From Vibrio sp. 10N.261.55.A7 (GTDB taxonomy: Bacteria > Pseudomonadota > Gammaproteobacteria > Enterobacterales > Vibrionaceae): a DNA stretch of 43,252 bases. The stretch spans positions 1 through 43,252 of the forward strand of contig NZ_MCWZ01000001.1 in assembly GCF_002877365.1 (NCBI RefSeq). Reading direction: 5' to 3'. Shown here piece by piece: positions 16,892 through 26,372 of the stretch. Made by a program: the position numbers and the translations under genes. The notes under the pieces are model-generated. The model had not been told where the DNA came from. It worked only from the letters and a program-made list of their open reading frames with translations, and did no database searches. Position 1 is the stretch's first letter. Every line of letters begins with the position of its first letter.

Positions 16892-19800
16892 GCAGCGCGG
16901 AATTATTGCTTGGTTTGCTCACAACCCTGTTGCTGCAAACCTCATCATGTGGTTGCTCATTATTGGTGGTACGTTCAGTGCGTTTACGCTGAACAAAGAG
17001 GTCTTCCCTACGATAGAGACCAACTTTGTTCAGGTCACGGTCGCGTATCCCGGCGCGGCACCGCAAGAAATTGAAGAAGGCATTAATATCAAGATCGAGG
17101 AAGCGATCAAAGATATTCGAGGCATTAAGCAGCTGTCGTCCGTGGCCGCCGACAGCATGGGTACGATTACCGTCGAAGTGGCGTCGGGTTATCAACCCAA
17201 AGACATCCTTGATGAGATAAAACTGGAAGTCGATGCGATTTCGACCTTTCCAGATAGCATTGAAAAGCCCAATATCTTTCAGATAAAACCGAAGAATCTG
17301 GTCATGTTTGTCTCGATCTACGGCGATCTCACTGATCATGAGATGAAAGAGCTTGCCAAGCAGACGCGTGATGAATTTACCGCTCTTCCTGCTGTTTCTA
17401 GTGCGGATCTCATTGGCGCGTTAGATTATGAAATTGCGATCGAGATTCGGGAGCGACAGCTACGAGAATATGGATTAACTTTCGATGATGTCGCCCAAGC
17501 CGTGCAGCGGTCGTCATTCGATTTACCGGGTGGTTCGATACGCGCGGACGATGGCAATATATTGCTTCGAACCAAGGCGCAGGCATACCGAGAAAGTGAT
17601 TTTACCGATATTGTTGTCGCCGCCAATGAAGATGGCAGTCGTATTCTGTTGTCGCAAGTCGCTGATGTACGAGATGGCTTCATTGATTGGGATAATTATG
17701 TCCGTTTCAATGGCTACCCAGCGGCAATTATTCAGGTGAACAGTGTTGATAGCCAAGACGCTGTCGAAATTTCAACGCAAGTGAATGCCTGGCTGGACGA
17801 ACATAAGAAAACGTTGCCAAGTGGCGTATTCATGGACAGTTGGTTGGATTTGACTCACTACCTTGATGGTCGCTTGGATATGATGATATCCAACATCGTT
17901 TTTGGTGCCATTTTGGTCTTTGCGATTCTCGCGTTGTTCTTGAATGTAAAGCTCGCTTTTTGGGTCATGATGGGGCTGCCTGTTTGTTTCTTGGGGGCGT
18001 TTTTCTTAATGCCTCATCCACCTTTCGATGTCACCTTGAACATGGTCAGCTTGTTTGCATTCATTCTCGTACTCGGGATTGTGGTGGATGATGCGATCGT
18101 AACGGGAGAAAGTGCCGCGCAAGAGATTGAGAAAAATGGGCACAGTGTTGACAGTGTCGTCACTGGTGTTCGTAAGGTTGCAACACCCGCCACCTTTGGC
18201 GTGCTGACCACCATGGTGGCGTTCATCCCCATGCTGCTTATTTCTGGACCAATGAAGAGCTTAAGTGAAGCGGTAGCTTGGGTTGTGATTCTTTGTCTTA
18301 TCTTTTCCTTAATTGAATCCAAACTCATTCTTCCTGCTCACTTGGCACACATGAAGCTAAAGCCAAATAAAAAGCCGAATCGTTTTGTTAAAGCGAAGCA
18401 AAGGTTTAATGCGCAGGTGAATCGCTTTGTGATTGAGCAATACAAGCCATTTTTACAGCGCTGTATTCAGTACCGATACAGCGTACTCGCTGTTTTCTTT
18501 GGTGTTTTGATGTTGTCGGTGGCGCTTGTGATGAGCGGCAAAGTACGGTGGGTGTTTTTCCCAGATATGCCTTCAGATTACATCCATGTGACCTTGGAGA
18601 TGGAACCCGCTTTTTCTGAAGCTCGCACGATCGAAACGGCACAAGTGATAGAGCAGTCACTTCATCAAATGGATGAAAAGGTGACAAAAGAATACGGTAG
18701 CTCTGTGGTCGACCACTATTTTGTCGTGAAATCTTCATTAACGAATATCGAGTTTTTTGTCGAGTTATCGAAGGCAGAAGACCGAGAGATTGATGGCGTA
18801 CAAATTGCGGATAAATGGCGAGCGGAATTACCCACGTTAGTTGGGATCAATAAGCTCTCATTTGATGCTGGTGGAGGGGCGCAAACCAACACGGTCACCT
18901 TTGAATTGGCTTCGGACAACCTTGATTCGCTAACCGCTGCGTCAAAAGAGTTGAAAGAGAAGCTGGCGCTCTATAATGGTTTATACGATATTTCGGATAA
19001 CTTTTCTTCCGGTTCTAGTGAGATTCGATTACAGATTAAACCAGAAGCAGAAGCGTTAGGCTTAACCCTGCTCGATCTCGCGTCTCAGGTTCGTCATGGC
19101 TTTTTTGGCTATGAAGCGCAGCGCCTACTGCGAGATAAAGAAGAAGTGAAGGTCATGGTGCGTTACCCGAGAGAGGACCGACGTAGCATTGGCCATTTAG
19201 AGAATATGTTGATTCGCACACCATCTGGTGAGCGTGTACCATTCTCGACGGTGGCAGAGGTAGAGCTTGATGATTCATACTCGTCGATCAATCGAAAAGA
19301 TAATCGCCGTGCGTTAACGGTGGTTGCCAACGTTAATACGAGCATTGCTGAGCCTACGAAAGTGATTGACGATGTGTTAGCCAATTTCGTGCCTGAACTT
19401 AGCTCAAAGTACGAGGGCTTATCGGTGAAATTGGGCGGTTCAAGTCTCGATGAACAAGAGTCAATGGTGGCGCTTGTGCAAGGTGCGTTGTTTGTACTGC
19501 TCGCTGTGTATACCTTGCTCGCCATTCCGCTCAAATCGTATGCCCAGCCTCTGATCATTATGTCCGTCATTCCATTTGGCATGATTGGCGCTTTATTTGG
19601 TCACCTCTTCCTTGGGTTGTCGATGAGCATGTTGAGTATGACGGGTATCATTGCCTTAGGTGGCGTGGTGGTGAATGATTCACTGGTGTTGGTGGACTAT
19701 GTCAACAGAGCGCGATCGGAAGGGAAAAGCATCGCACAGGCGGCCATCGATTCCGGCTGTTTCCGCTTCCGAGCTGTGATTTTAACGTCACTAACCACGT

Positions 19801-20006
19801 TCTTTGGCTTGGTGCCTATGATGTTAGAAACGAGCTTACAAGCGCAGGTGATGATACCCATGGCGGTCTCCTTGGCGTTTGGCATTCTGTTCTCGACATT
19901 TGTGACGCTTTTACTGGTGCCAATTCTTTATTTAGTATTGAACGATATAAAAAATGGCAGCCGACGATTCTACCAATGGTGGTGGCAGCCTAACCAGGCC
20001 GAATAA
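16884..20006 (+). CDS. RND-family efflux pump permease
   Basis: Inner-membrane, proton-driven trimeric pump of the AcrB/MdtBC superfamily, 1040 residues, the normal size. It has an N-terminal helix (12-34), a large periplasmic loop, a block of helices from about 335, a second periplasmic loop (about 540-860) and a C-terminal helix block. The proton-relay aspartates are Asp402-Asp403 in GIVVDDAIVTGE. Helix 10 has GVVVNDSLVLVDY, with Asn where AcrB has Lys940, as in many non-AcrB RND branches. It is co-transcribed with the adaptor and flanked by two paralogous unknown membrane proteins. Substrate unknown; drugs, bile or fatty acids are family possibilities only. Confidence 0.93.
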   Translation: MSKQRGIIAWFAHNPVAANLIMWLLIIGGTFSAFTLNKEVFPTIETNFVQVTVAYPGAAPQEIEEGINIKIEEAIKDIRGIKQLSSVAADSMGTITVEVASGYQPKDILDEIKLEVDAISTFPDSIEKPNIFQIKPKNLVMFVSIYGDLTDHEMKELAKQTRDEFTALPAVSSADLIGALDYEIAIEIRERQLREYGLTFDDVAQAVQRSSFDLPGGSIRADDGNILLRTKAQAYRESDFTDIVVAANEDGSRILLSQVADVRDGFIDWDNYVRFNGYPAAIIQVNSVDSQDAVEISTQVNAWLDEHKKTLPSGVFMDSWLDLTHYLDGRLDMMISNIVFGAILVFAILALFLNVKLAFWVMMGLPVCFLGAFFLMPHPPFDVTLNMVSLFAFILVLGIVVDDAIVTGESAAQEIEKNGHSVDSVVTGVRKVATPATFGVLTTMVAFIPMLLISGPMKSLSEAVAWVVILCLIFSLIESKLILPAHLAHMKLKPNKKPNRFVKAKQRFNAQVNRFVIEQYKPFLQRCIQYRYSVLAVFFGVLMLSVALVMSGKVRWVFFPDMPSDYIHVTLEMEPAFSEARTIETAQVIEQSLHQMDEKVTKEYGSSVVDHYFVVKSSLTNIEFFVELSKAEDREIDGVQIADKWRAELPTLVGINKLSFDAGGGAQTNTVTFELASDNLDSLTAASKELKEKLALYNGLYDISDNFSSGSSEIRLQIKPEAEALGLTLLDLASQVRHGFFGYEAQRLLRDKEEVKVMVRYPREDRRSIGHLENMLIRTPSGERVPFSTVAEVELDDSYSSINRKDNRRALTVVANVNTSIAEPTKVIDDVLANFVPELSSKYEGLSVKLGGSSLDEQESMVALVQGALFVLLAVYTLLAIPLKSYAQPLIIMSVIPFGMIGALFGHLFLGLSMSMLSMTGIIALGGVVVNDSLVLVDYVNRARSEGKSIAQAAIDSGCFRFRAVILTSLTTFFGLVPMMLETSLQAQVMIPMAVSLAFGILFSTFVTLLLVPILYLVLNDIKNGSRRFYQWWWQPNQAE

Positions 20007-20014
20007 ACAGATAG

Positions 20015-20050
20015 AAAAAAAGAACCCCAGCATTTGTTTGGGGTTCTTCT
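20015..20050. terminator. Bidirectional terminator between the RND operon and copy B
   Basis: Stem AAGAACCCC (20020-20028) / GGGGTTCTT (20040-20048) with an 11-base loop. T-rich sequence follows on the plus strand and a run of A precedes it, giving U on the minus strand. It sits between convergent genes and can serve both. Confidence 0.85.
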
Positions 20051-20119
20051 TATTACGACCTTTCTATGTGTGTCTTTACTTGTCTGGCGAGAAGTCTGTG
20101 AGCGATTGGCATGCCTTGA

Positions 20120-20944
20120 TCATTGTAACTCTATAGGTGTCGTCATTTTCGGCAGTGGGACATAGAGCTCAGTCGTTAATTTAGAGAGCATTTGGTCGTA
20201 AACCGCCGTAATGCTTATCGATATATCACTGGTTAAGTCATACAGTTCATTCGATGACAAGGCATAGTCGGTGTTGTCAGCCATCTCTTCCATAATGTGC
20301 ATTGCTCTAGAACACGCCGGTGATGCTATGGATAGTGGGCTTATCAATGCTAATTGATTGAGTTTTCGCCTCATGGCTGTACATCGGTATTGTGTTCTTA
20401 ATAGACCGTTTTTAGTATCGATATCTTGTATTGAAATCCTCAGCTGAGTTAACGCTTCCATAGAGTCGATGATCTGCTGCCAATTAGTATGATATTGGTA
20501 GCACAATTCCGACTGATCGGTTTCAGCAAGCCATGCCATGACGATTTCATCGATTGAATACATGCAGTGTCGAATGGCGGCTCCATGAGTTATTTGATTT
20601 CTCGCGATGGTACGTTCACTCCAGTCTTGTGATAGTTTTGATAGCCTCATCTGCAAAATACGGTAGGTCGGTTTGTTATTGAAGTGGGCAATTGAAATTA
20701 GATGATTGCTTTGCTCCAATAAAAGCGAATTGATCTTCTCTAGTGCGCTTTTAGGGTTATTCGACGAGATTAATCCAGAGTGTGTCGCGCTACGGTGCTT
20801 TCTGCATAAGATGATTAAGTGCCTTAGCGTGACGATCAATTCATACTTACGCTGAAAGTTGGCTTGTTTTTGTTTAGACGCTTGAAACATTAAGATGATG
20901 CCAGCCAAAAAAAGACATCCTAAAATAGCCATCGTTGTCATCAT
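20120..20944 (-). CDS. Membrane-anchored helical protein of unknown function (copy B; paralogue of copy A)
   Basis: A 274-residue paralogue of the protein at 14631-15443, with the same plan: one N-terminal membrane helix (about 4-22), then SKQK and an all-helical region of about 250 residues. Within the gap-free block (about residues 88-209) close to half the residues are identical by eye, including RNQIxHGxxIRHC, DSMEALTQLR and KLNQL. The loop after SP near residue 209 differs (copy A has SPKGEGS, copy B SPACSRA), so the copies are not a recent duplication. AAGGAG precedes the ATG. Both copies are on the minus strand and bracket the RND operon, which suggests a linked role, but no function is established. 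A NIT-like sensor is one possibility. Confidence 0.75.
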   Translation of the reverse strand: MMTTMAILGCLFLAGIILMFQASKQKQANFQRKYELIVTLRHLIILCRKHRSATHSGLISSNNPKSALEKINSLLLEQSNHLISIAHFNNKPTYRILQMRLSKLSQDWSERTIARNQITHGAAIRHCMYSIDEIVMAWLAETDQSELCYQYHTNWQQIIDSMEALTQLRISIQDIDTKNGLLRTQYRCTAMRRKLNQLALISPLSIASPACSRAMHIMEEMADNTDYALSSNELYDLTSDISISITAVYDQMLSKLTTELYVPLPKMTTPIELQ

Positions 20945-21318
20945 GAGTTACTCCTTAATAGACGTACCTATAAAGAGTTAGTACATTATTTATGCCAAAA
21001 TTAAAAAGTAATAAAAACAATGAATTAAAGTCTTGCTGAGTTCCTGGGCTGCGACTTTCTAGTGCGAGCAGAACTAAAGTAGGGCATTTATTTGATTTTT
21101 TTTGGGGGGGGGCGGCCGAATGCAAGGGAGCGGAGGTGTGTTAAGCACTCATTCTAGCGTTGTGTTAGAAGTAGGAAGAAATCGTAAGCAATGAAAAAAC
21201 GCAAGCAGATGAAGATAGAGAGTTGGGGGAAGGAAAGGATAAATAGGCTCTTCGAACGAGTCTCTAATCGGTAAGAGAATGACAAAGAGCCGACATAATG
21301 CTTATACAGGAATACGAT
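20945..21318. other. Intergenic region with a G9 tract and a nested hairpin
   Basis: 374 bases without a gene, upstream of copy B and downstream of the beta-barrel gene. It holds T8G9 at 21096-21112. It also holds a nested inverted repeat: GGCTCTT (21246-21252) with AAGAGCC (21285-21291), enclosing TCTCT (21261-21265) with AGAGA (21274-21278). The hairpin could end the beta-barrel transcript but has no clear U run. Promoters for copy B are expected here but none is convincing. Confidence 0.5.
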
Positions 21319-21861
21319 TTAGAATGTGTATCTCACCCCTAGATTTCCTGATAGGCCGCTGCTATCAAACGTATCGTAGTCATAAGAATCGACGCCCACT
21401 AAAGCGTAGAAGCCTAATCCATCAATACTTTCAAAGGTACGTGACAATCCTAAGTGCAGACCGTAGTAGGTCGATGAGTGATCGGATGTACTCGTTGAAG
21501 AATTGTTTGAACCACTGTCAGTGATGGTTCGAGTAATGTCGCTTTTTCCTAGCCCAACGCCTGCATTCACGAATATGTCAAAACCATCGTAGTTGGCAAA
21601 CGTGTAGGAGTAATCAAGAGTCACGAATTCAGCTTCAGCTTCATCTCGTTGAGTTGTCGTTGGTGAGCCTTGAAGATAAGAGATATCGCTCTTGCCGTCA
21701 CTCGCCATGTAGCCGATGGCTAAGGCGTGTTTGTCGATAGTGTACCCCATGGATACCTTGTTCGCTTTCGTTGAACCAACGCCAATTTGAGCATTGACAA
21801 AAGGCTGGGCATTAACGGTTGCGCAGGCGAATGTTGCTGCTAAAAGAATGGTAAATCTCAT
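21319..21861 (-). CDS. Small outer-membrane beta-barrel protein
   Basis: A 180-residue exported protein from the ATG at 21861; a longer frame reaching 21942 would put junk before the signal. The signal peptide is MRFTILLAATFACATVNA, with likely cleavage after ANA-type VNA before QPF. The mature part alternates short aromatic and glycine-rich strands (SMGYTIDKHALAIGYMAS, FVTLDYSYTF, YYGLHLGLSRTF, GFYALVGVDSY, SGNLGVRYTF) and ends in phenylalanine, the signature for BAM insertion. An acidic Ser/Thr/Asn-rich stretch near residues 120-135 is probably an exposed loop. About eight strands would fit an OmpA/OmpX-like barrel. Role unknown. It is downstream of metG only by convergent layout, not an operon. 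Confidence 0.75.
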   Translation of the reverse strand: MRFTILLAATFACATVNAQPFVNAQIGVGSTKANKVSMGYTIDKHALAIGYMASDGKSDISYLQGSPTTTQRDEAEAEFVTLDYSYTFANYDGFDIFVNAGVGLGKSDITRTITDSGSNNSSTSTSDHSSTYYGLHLGLSRTFESIDGLGFYALVGVDSYDYDTFDSSGLSGNLGVRYTF

Positions 21862-21983
21862 GGTTTGCTCATTTTTAGTAGTATCAGCCGAGCGTATCGA
21901 AAGTGCTATGTCATTACAATATGAGACAAAACATCTGACCAAACGCTTACACGTCGTTAGGGCTGGCTGTTTCTGTTATCAAT

Positions 21984-22020
21984 AAAAAATCCCCGTGACA
22001 ACTGATTTATAACGGGGATT
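21984..22020 (-). terminator. Terminator of metG
   Basis: Stem AATCCCCGT (21988-21996) / ACGGGGATT (22012-22020), with six A at 21984-21989 giving a U run on the minus strand. It lies 37 bases beyond the metG stop. Confidence 0.87.
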
Positions 22021-22056
22021 CAAGTTTTGTGCAGATTCGTGAATGAAGCGGTTGGC

Positions 22057-24132
22057 TTACATTACACGCATTCCAGGCTGTGCACCTTCGTGTGGCTCTA
22101 GGATCCACAGGTCGCTGCCACCAGGGCCTGCCGCTAAGATCATGCCTTCAGACATACCAAACTTCATCTTGCGAGGTTTTAGGTTGGCAACCATAACGGT
22201 TAGCTTGCCTTCAAGCTCTTCAGGCTTGTATGCTGATTTAATACCAGAGAATACCTGACGAGTTTCGCCGCCGATGTCCAGTTGGAACTTAAGCAGTTTG
22301 TTGGCTTTTGGCACTTCTTCACAAGAGATGATACGTGCGATACGCATATCTACTGCAGCAAACGCATCGAACTCAATCTCGTCTGCGATTGGATCTTTGT
22401 CTAGCTCAGTTTGGCTTGCTTTGTTCTTTTCAGCTTCTGCTTTCTCTTTCGCTGCGACTTCTGCTGCGGCATCTTCTTTTGATGCTTCAATCATCGCTTC
22501 CACTTTCTTCGGATCAATGCGGTTGAATAGCGCTTTGAACTTAGTGATGTCGTGGTTGGTCAGCGGTGCAGCCACGCCTTCCCAAGTCAGTTCTTGGTTT
22601 AAGAATACTTCTGTACGAGCCGCCAGTTCAGGCATAACCGGTTTAAGGTAAGTGATCAGAACGCGGAAGAGGTTGATACCGACAGAACAGATATCTTGCA
22701 GTTCTTTGTCTTTGCCTTCTTCTTTCGCGATAACCCATGGGGCTTTTTCATCAACGTATTGGTTTGCTTTGTCAGCCAATGCCGTGATTTCACGAATAGC
22801 ACGGCCAAATTCACGTGATTCATAAAGCTCAGCAATGCGGTCGGCTGCAGCAACGAACTCGTTGTATAGCTCAGGTTCAGCAAATTCAGCCGATAGTTTG
22901 CCGTCGAAACGCTTAGTGATGAAACCAGCATTACGAGAAGCAAGGTTCACAATCTTGTTAACCACATCAGAGTTTACACGTTGCGTGAAGTCTTCAAGGT
23001 TAAGATCTAAGTCATCGATACGGCTGTTGAGTTTCGCTGCGTAGTAGTATCGCAGACACTCAGGGTCTAGGTGGTTCAAGTAAGTCGCCGCTTTAATAAA
23101 CGTGCCCTTAGACTTCGACATTTTTGCACCATTTACCGTGACGTAACCGTGTACGAAAACGTTATTCGGCTTACGGAAACCGGCACCTTCTAGCATCGCT
23201 GGCCAGAATAGTGAGTGGAAGTACACAATGTCTTTACCGATGAAGTGGTAAAGCTCTGTCGTGCTGTCTTTTTTCCAGTATTCGTCAAACTCTAAACCTT
23301 CAGTCTTATCACATAGGTTTTTGAATGACGCCATGTAACCAACGGGCGCGTCTAGCCAAACGTAGAAGAACTTACCTTTCTCGCCCGGAATTTCGAAACC
23401 GAAGTATGGCGCATCACGTGAGATATCCCACTGCTGAAGGCCAGACTCAAACCATTCCTGCATTTTGTTTGCCGTTTCGTTTTGTAGAGAGCCAGAACGA
23501 GTCCACTCTTTCAACATACTTTCGAACTGAGGCAGGTCGAAGAAGAAATGCTCTGAATCTTTCATTACTGGTGTTGCGCCAGAAACCGCTGATTTAGGGT
23601 TAATCAGTTCAGTTGGGCTGTAGGTTTCGCCACAGTTGTCGCAGTTGTCACCATATTGATCTTCAGACTTACATTTCGGGCACGAGCCTTTTACGAAACG
23701 GTCTGGTAAGAACATCTCTTTTTCAGGGTCGAAAAGCTGTGAGATAGTGCGGCTAGAGATAAAGCCGTTCTTTTTAAGCTCTAGGTAGATATGAGAAGCC
23801 AGCTCGCGATTCTCTTCTGAGTGCGTGCTGTGGTAGTTGTCAAAGCTGATATCAAAACCGGCGAAGTCTTTTTGGTGCTCTTCACTGACAGCAGCGATCA
23901 TCTCTTCTGGCGTGATACCCATCTGTTGCGCTTTTAGCATGATTGGCGTGCCGTGAGCATCGTCAGCACAGATGAAGTTTACAGTGTTCCCACGCAGGCG
24001 TTGGTAGCGAACCCAGATATCAGCTTGAATATGCTCTAGCATATGTCCAAGGTGAATCGAGCCGTTAGCGTACGGAAGAGCACATGTTACCAGCAGTTTC
24101 CTTGAAGAAACATTTCTTGGATCGGTTGCCAT
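22057..24132 (-). CDS. metG: Methionine--tRNA ligase
   Basis: Class I aminoacyl-tRNA synthetase that charges tRNA-Met; cytoplasmic and essential. The 691-residue protein has the HIGH-type motif HLGH at 27-30, a zinc knuckle [18 protein letters not shown] at about 145-162, and KMSKS in [10 protein letters not shown]. After the anticodon-binding helices there is a charged Ala/Glu/Lys linker (about 540-580), then the C-terminal Trbp111-like tRNA-binding domain ([29 protein letters not shown]), which also dimerises the enzyme. This is the long, dimeric E. coli-type form. It diverges from apbC, an arrangement also found in E. coli (metG/mrp). Confidence 0.98.
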   Translation of the reverse strand: MATDPRNVSSRKLLVTCALPYANGSIHLGHMLEHIQADIWVRYQRLRGNTVNFICADDAHGTPIMLKAQQMGITPEEMIAAVSEEHQKDFAGFDISFDNYHSTHSEENRELASHIYLELKKNGFISSRTISQLFDPEKEMFLPDRFVKGSCPKCKSEDQYGDNCDNCGETYSPTELINPKSAVSGATPVMKDSEHFFFDLPQFESMLKEWTRSGSLQNETANKMQEWFESGLQQWDISRDAPYFGFEIPGEKGKFFYVWLDAPVGYMASFKNLCDKTEGLEFDEYWKKDSTTELYHFIGKDIVYFHSLFWPAMLEGAGFRKPNNVFVHGYVTVNGAKMSKSKGTFIKAATYLNHLDPECLRYYYAAKLNSRIDDLDLNLEDFTQRVNSDVVNKIVNLASRNAGFITKRFDGKLSAEFAEPELYNEFVAAADRIAELYESREFGRAIREITALADKANQYVDEKAPWVIAKEEGKDKELQDICSVGINLFRVLITYLKPVMPELAARTEVFLNQELTWEGVAAPLTNHDITKFKALFNRIDPKKVEAMIEASKEDAAAEVAAKEKAEAEKNKASQTELDKDPIADEIEFDAFAAVDMRIARIISCEEVPKANKLLKFQLDIGGETRQVFSGIKSAYKPEELEGKLTVMVANLKPRKMKFGMSEGMILAAGPGGSDLWILEPHEGAQPGMRVM

Positions 24133-24288
24133 ACTTAATTAATCGCTTTCATTGATAGGTGTAAAATTATGGCTAATACTACCGCATGAAGCGATTGACG
24201 CCAAGCTGTGACAGGCGCTATTCCCTCAGTTTTTTTGTGGTTCAGTCCAGAGCTGGCGAGTGTTAGGATGTTGAAAAAAGGAGAAGTT

Positions 24289-25380
24289 ATGCGTCAGTTC
24301 GATTCTAAACAGGACTTTTGTCAATGGCTCAATGAATTTGAGCATCAAAGCCTCGTGGAAGGCTGGGCAAACCAAGCCGGAATATTAACGATTACACCCA
24401 GTGGTGTTTTTCAGGTCTCCATTCCATTTGCCGCCAATGAATTAACCGAAGAGCTCGACGCTTGGATGCAATCTGCACAGCAAACTCAACAAGTCGCCGC
24501 TTTTCAATATTCGATAGCTATCAAAGCAAAATCACTGCAAACCCAAGTTTCGCACCCCATAAAAGGAGTGAAGAATGTCATCGCGGTGACGTCTGCGAAA
24601 GGTGGGGTTGGTAAATCGACGACATCCGTCAATCTAGCGCTAGCGATTGCGAAATCGGGCGCCAAGGTGGGGTTGCTGGATGCGGATGTGTATGGCCCGT
24701 CAGTACCCATGATGATGGGGACCGAAGACGCACAGCCACAGGTACGCGACAATAAATGGATGCAACCGATTGAGGCCCATGGGATCTATACGCACTCTAT
24801 TGGTTATCTCGTGGACAAAAGTGAGGCCGCCATTTGGCGTGGTCCGATGGCCTCTAAAGCACTGGCGCAACTTGTGAATGAAACCGAGTGGCCCGACCTA
24901 GATTACCTAGTGATAGACATGCCACCGGGTACCGGCGACATTCAGCTTACGTTGTCACAACAGATCCCTGTGACGGGGGCCGTTATTGTCACTACGCCAC
25001 AAGATTTGGCTTTAGCCGACGCTCGCAAAGGGGCTGCCATGTTCAACAAAGTCAATGTGCCGGTTATTGGTTTGATTGAGAATATGAGCTACCACATATG
25101 CAGTCATTGTGGGGAAAAAGAGCATATATTTGGATCCGGTGGTGCGCAGAGTATGTCCATTGAATATGGGCTTTCTTTATTGGGGCAAATTCCATTGCAC
25201 ATCAATTTGCGAGAGGATATTGATAGCGGTGAGCCGACGGTAGCCAAAAATTCAAGTGATGAAAGTCGTAATGAGCATACTCAGCGTTATCTAGCGCTGG
25301 CAGAGAGGGTGTGCAGTTGCTTATATTGGCAGGGAACTCCTAAGCCCGATGCGATAAGTTTCCACATGGTGGATGAATAA
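24289..25380 (+). CDS. apbC: Iron-sulfur cluster carrier protein ApbC (Mrp)
   Basis: Cytoplasmic P-loop ATPase that carries and delivers Fe-S clusters. From ATG 24289 (363 residues; AAAGGAG upstream) it has an N-terminal helical extension of about 90 residues. The deviant Walker A motif SAKGGVGKSTTSVN follows, then DADVYGPSVPMMMG, DMPPGTGDIQLT and the cluster-ligating CxxC in YHICSHCGEKEHIFG. An upstream in-frame start at 24208 would add sequence unlike the family. It is divergent from metG and followed by udk. Confidence 0.95.
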   Translation: MRQFDSKQDFCQWLNEFEHQSLVEGWANQAGILTITPSGVFQVSIPFAANELTEELDAWMQSAQQTQQVAAFQYSIAIKAKSLQTQVSHPIKGVKNVIAVTSAKGGVGKSTTSVNLALAIAKSGAKVGLLDADVYGPSVPMMMGTEDAQPQVRDNKWMQPIEAHGIYTHSIGYLVDKSEAAIWRGPMASKALAQLVNETEWPDLDYLVIDMPPGTGDIQLTLSQQIPVTGAVIVTTPQDLALADARKGAAMFNKVNVPVIGLIENMSYHICSHCGEKEHIFGSGGAQSMSIEYGLSLLGQIPLHINLREDIDSGEPTVAKNSSDESRNEHTQRYLALAERVCSCLYWQGTPKPDAISFHMVDE

Positions 25381-25539
25381 TATCGGCCTCTATATACCAA
25401 GCAATCGATTACATGATGGTTTGTTATTCTATTTCTTTAAAAGCTGACAATTAAGTCAGTACACGACTAGAATCTAAGGAATGAACTCCCTATAATCGGG
25501 CCGTTTATCTGTTCCTCCAAATCATCACTGGGTGTAAAA

Positions 25540-26181
25540 ATGTCTGAGAATAATCAATGTGTCATCATCGGAATTGCTGGCGCATCGGCTTCTGGTAAGA
25601 GTCTTATTGCAAGTACTGTTTATAAAGAGCTATGTGCCAAGGTGGGATTTGACCAAATTGGTGTTATCACGGAAGACTGTTATTACAACGACCAAACTCA
25701 CTTGAGTATGGAAGAACGTGTTAAAACCAACTACGACCACCCGAAGGCGTTGGACCATGATTTGTTGTGTGAGCATCTTGAAAGCTTGATTCAAGGTGAA
25801 GTTGTAGAGGTGCCAGAGTACAGCTATACCGAGCATACTCGTACTGAAAATACGACAACCTTGACGCCAAAGAAAGTGATTATTTTAGAAGGCATCTTGC
25901 TACTGACGGACCCTCGTTTACGCAACCTTATGCACGCGACAGTCTTTATGGATACACCATTAGATATCTGTTTACTTCGCCGTGTAAAACGTGATGTAGA
26001 AGAACGTGGTCGTTCAATGGAATCGGTATTAACGCAATATCAAGAAACGGTGCGTCCTATGTTCATGCAGTTCATAGAGCCTTCTAAGCAGTATGCTGAC
26101 ATCATCGTACCGCGTGGTGGTAAAAACCGTATCGCGATCGATGTACTGAAAGCGCATATCGCAAAACTGTTAAAAGCGTAG
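25540..26181 (+). CDS. udk: Uridine kinase
   Basis: Phosphorylates uridine and cytidine to UMP and CMP with GTP or ATP in pyrimidine salvage, opposing the catabolic route of Udp encoded elsewhere in this window. It is 213 residues, exactly the usual length. Motifs are the P-loop [14 protein letters not shown], the substrate-binding [11 protein letters not shown] and NYDHPKALD, and the lid [20 protein letters not shown]-like box lies about 50 bases upstream. A perfect-stem terminator follows at 26290. Confidence 0.97.
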   Translation: MSENNQCVIIGIAGASASGKSLIASTVYKELCAKVGFDQIGVITEDCYYNDQTHLSMEERVKTNYDHPKALDHDLLCEHLESLIQGEVVEVPEYSYTEHTRTENTTTLTPKKVIILEGILLLTDPRLRNLMHATVFMDTPLDICLLRRVKRDVEERGRSMESVLTQYQETVRPMFMQFIEPSKQYADIIVPRGGKNRIAIDVLKAHIAKLLKA

Positions 26182-26289
26182 TAGGGAACGCTGCTTTTTA
26201 TCAAGGCAGTAAGCTCTTAAGCGACTGATACATAAAAAGATTGGATTCTCACGTTTTGTTGACGGTAGAGTCTTTATTTTTGTCAAAAG

Positions 26290-26320
26290 AAGTGGCACTT
26301 TAAGTGCCACTTTCTTTTTT
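26290..26320 (+). terminator. Terminator of udk
   Basis: Perfect stem AAGTGGCACT (26290-26299) / AGTGCCACTT (26303-26312), loop TTA, followed by a T-rich tail to 26320. Confidence 0.92.
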
Positions 26321-26372
26321 CCAATTCCTAGACAATGATTGAAAGGAATTACCTCAAGCAAGGAAAAAGCTA

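Noticed and set aside
21246..21291. Nested inverted repeat downstream of the beta-barrel gene
   Set aside because: Long loops and no U tract make a terminator or RNA gene unconvincing; it is only mentioned in the intergenic entry.
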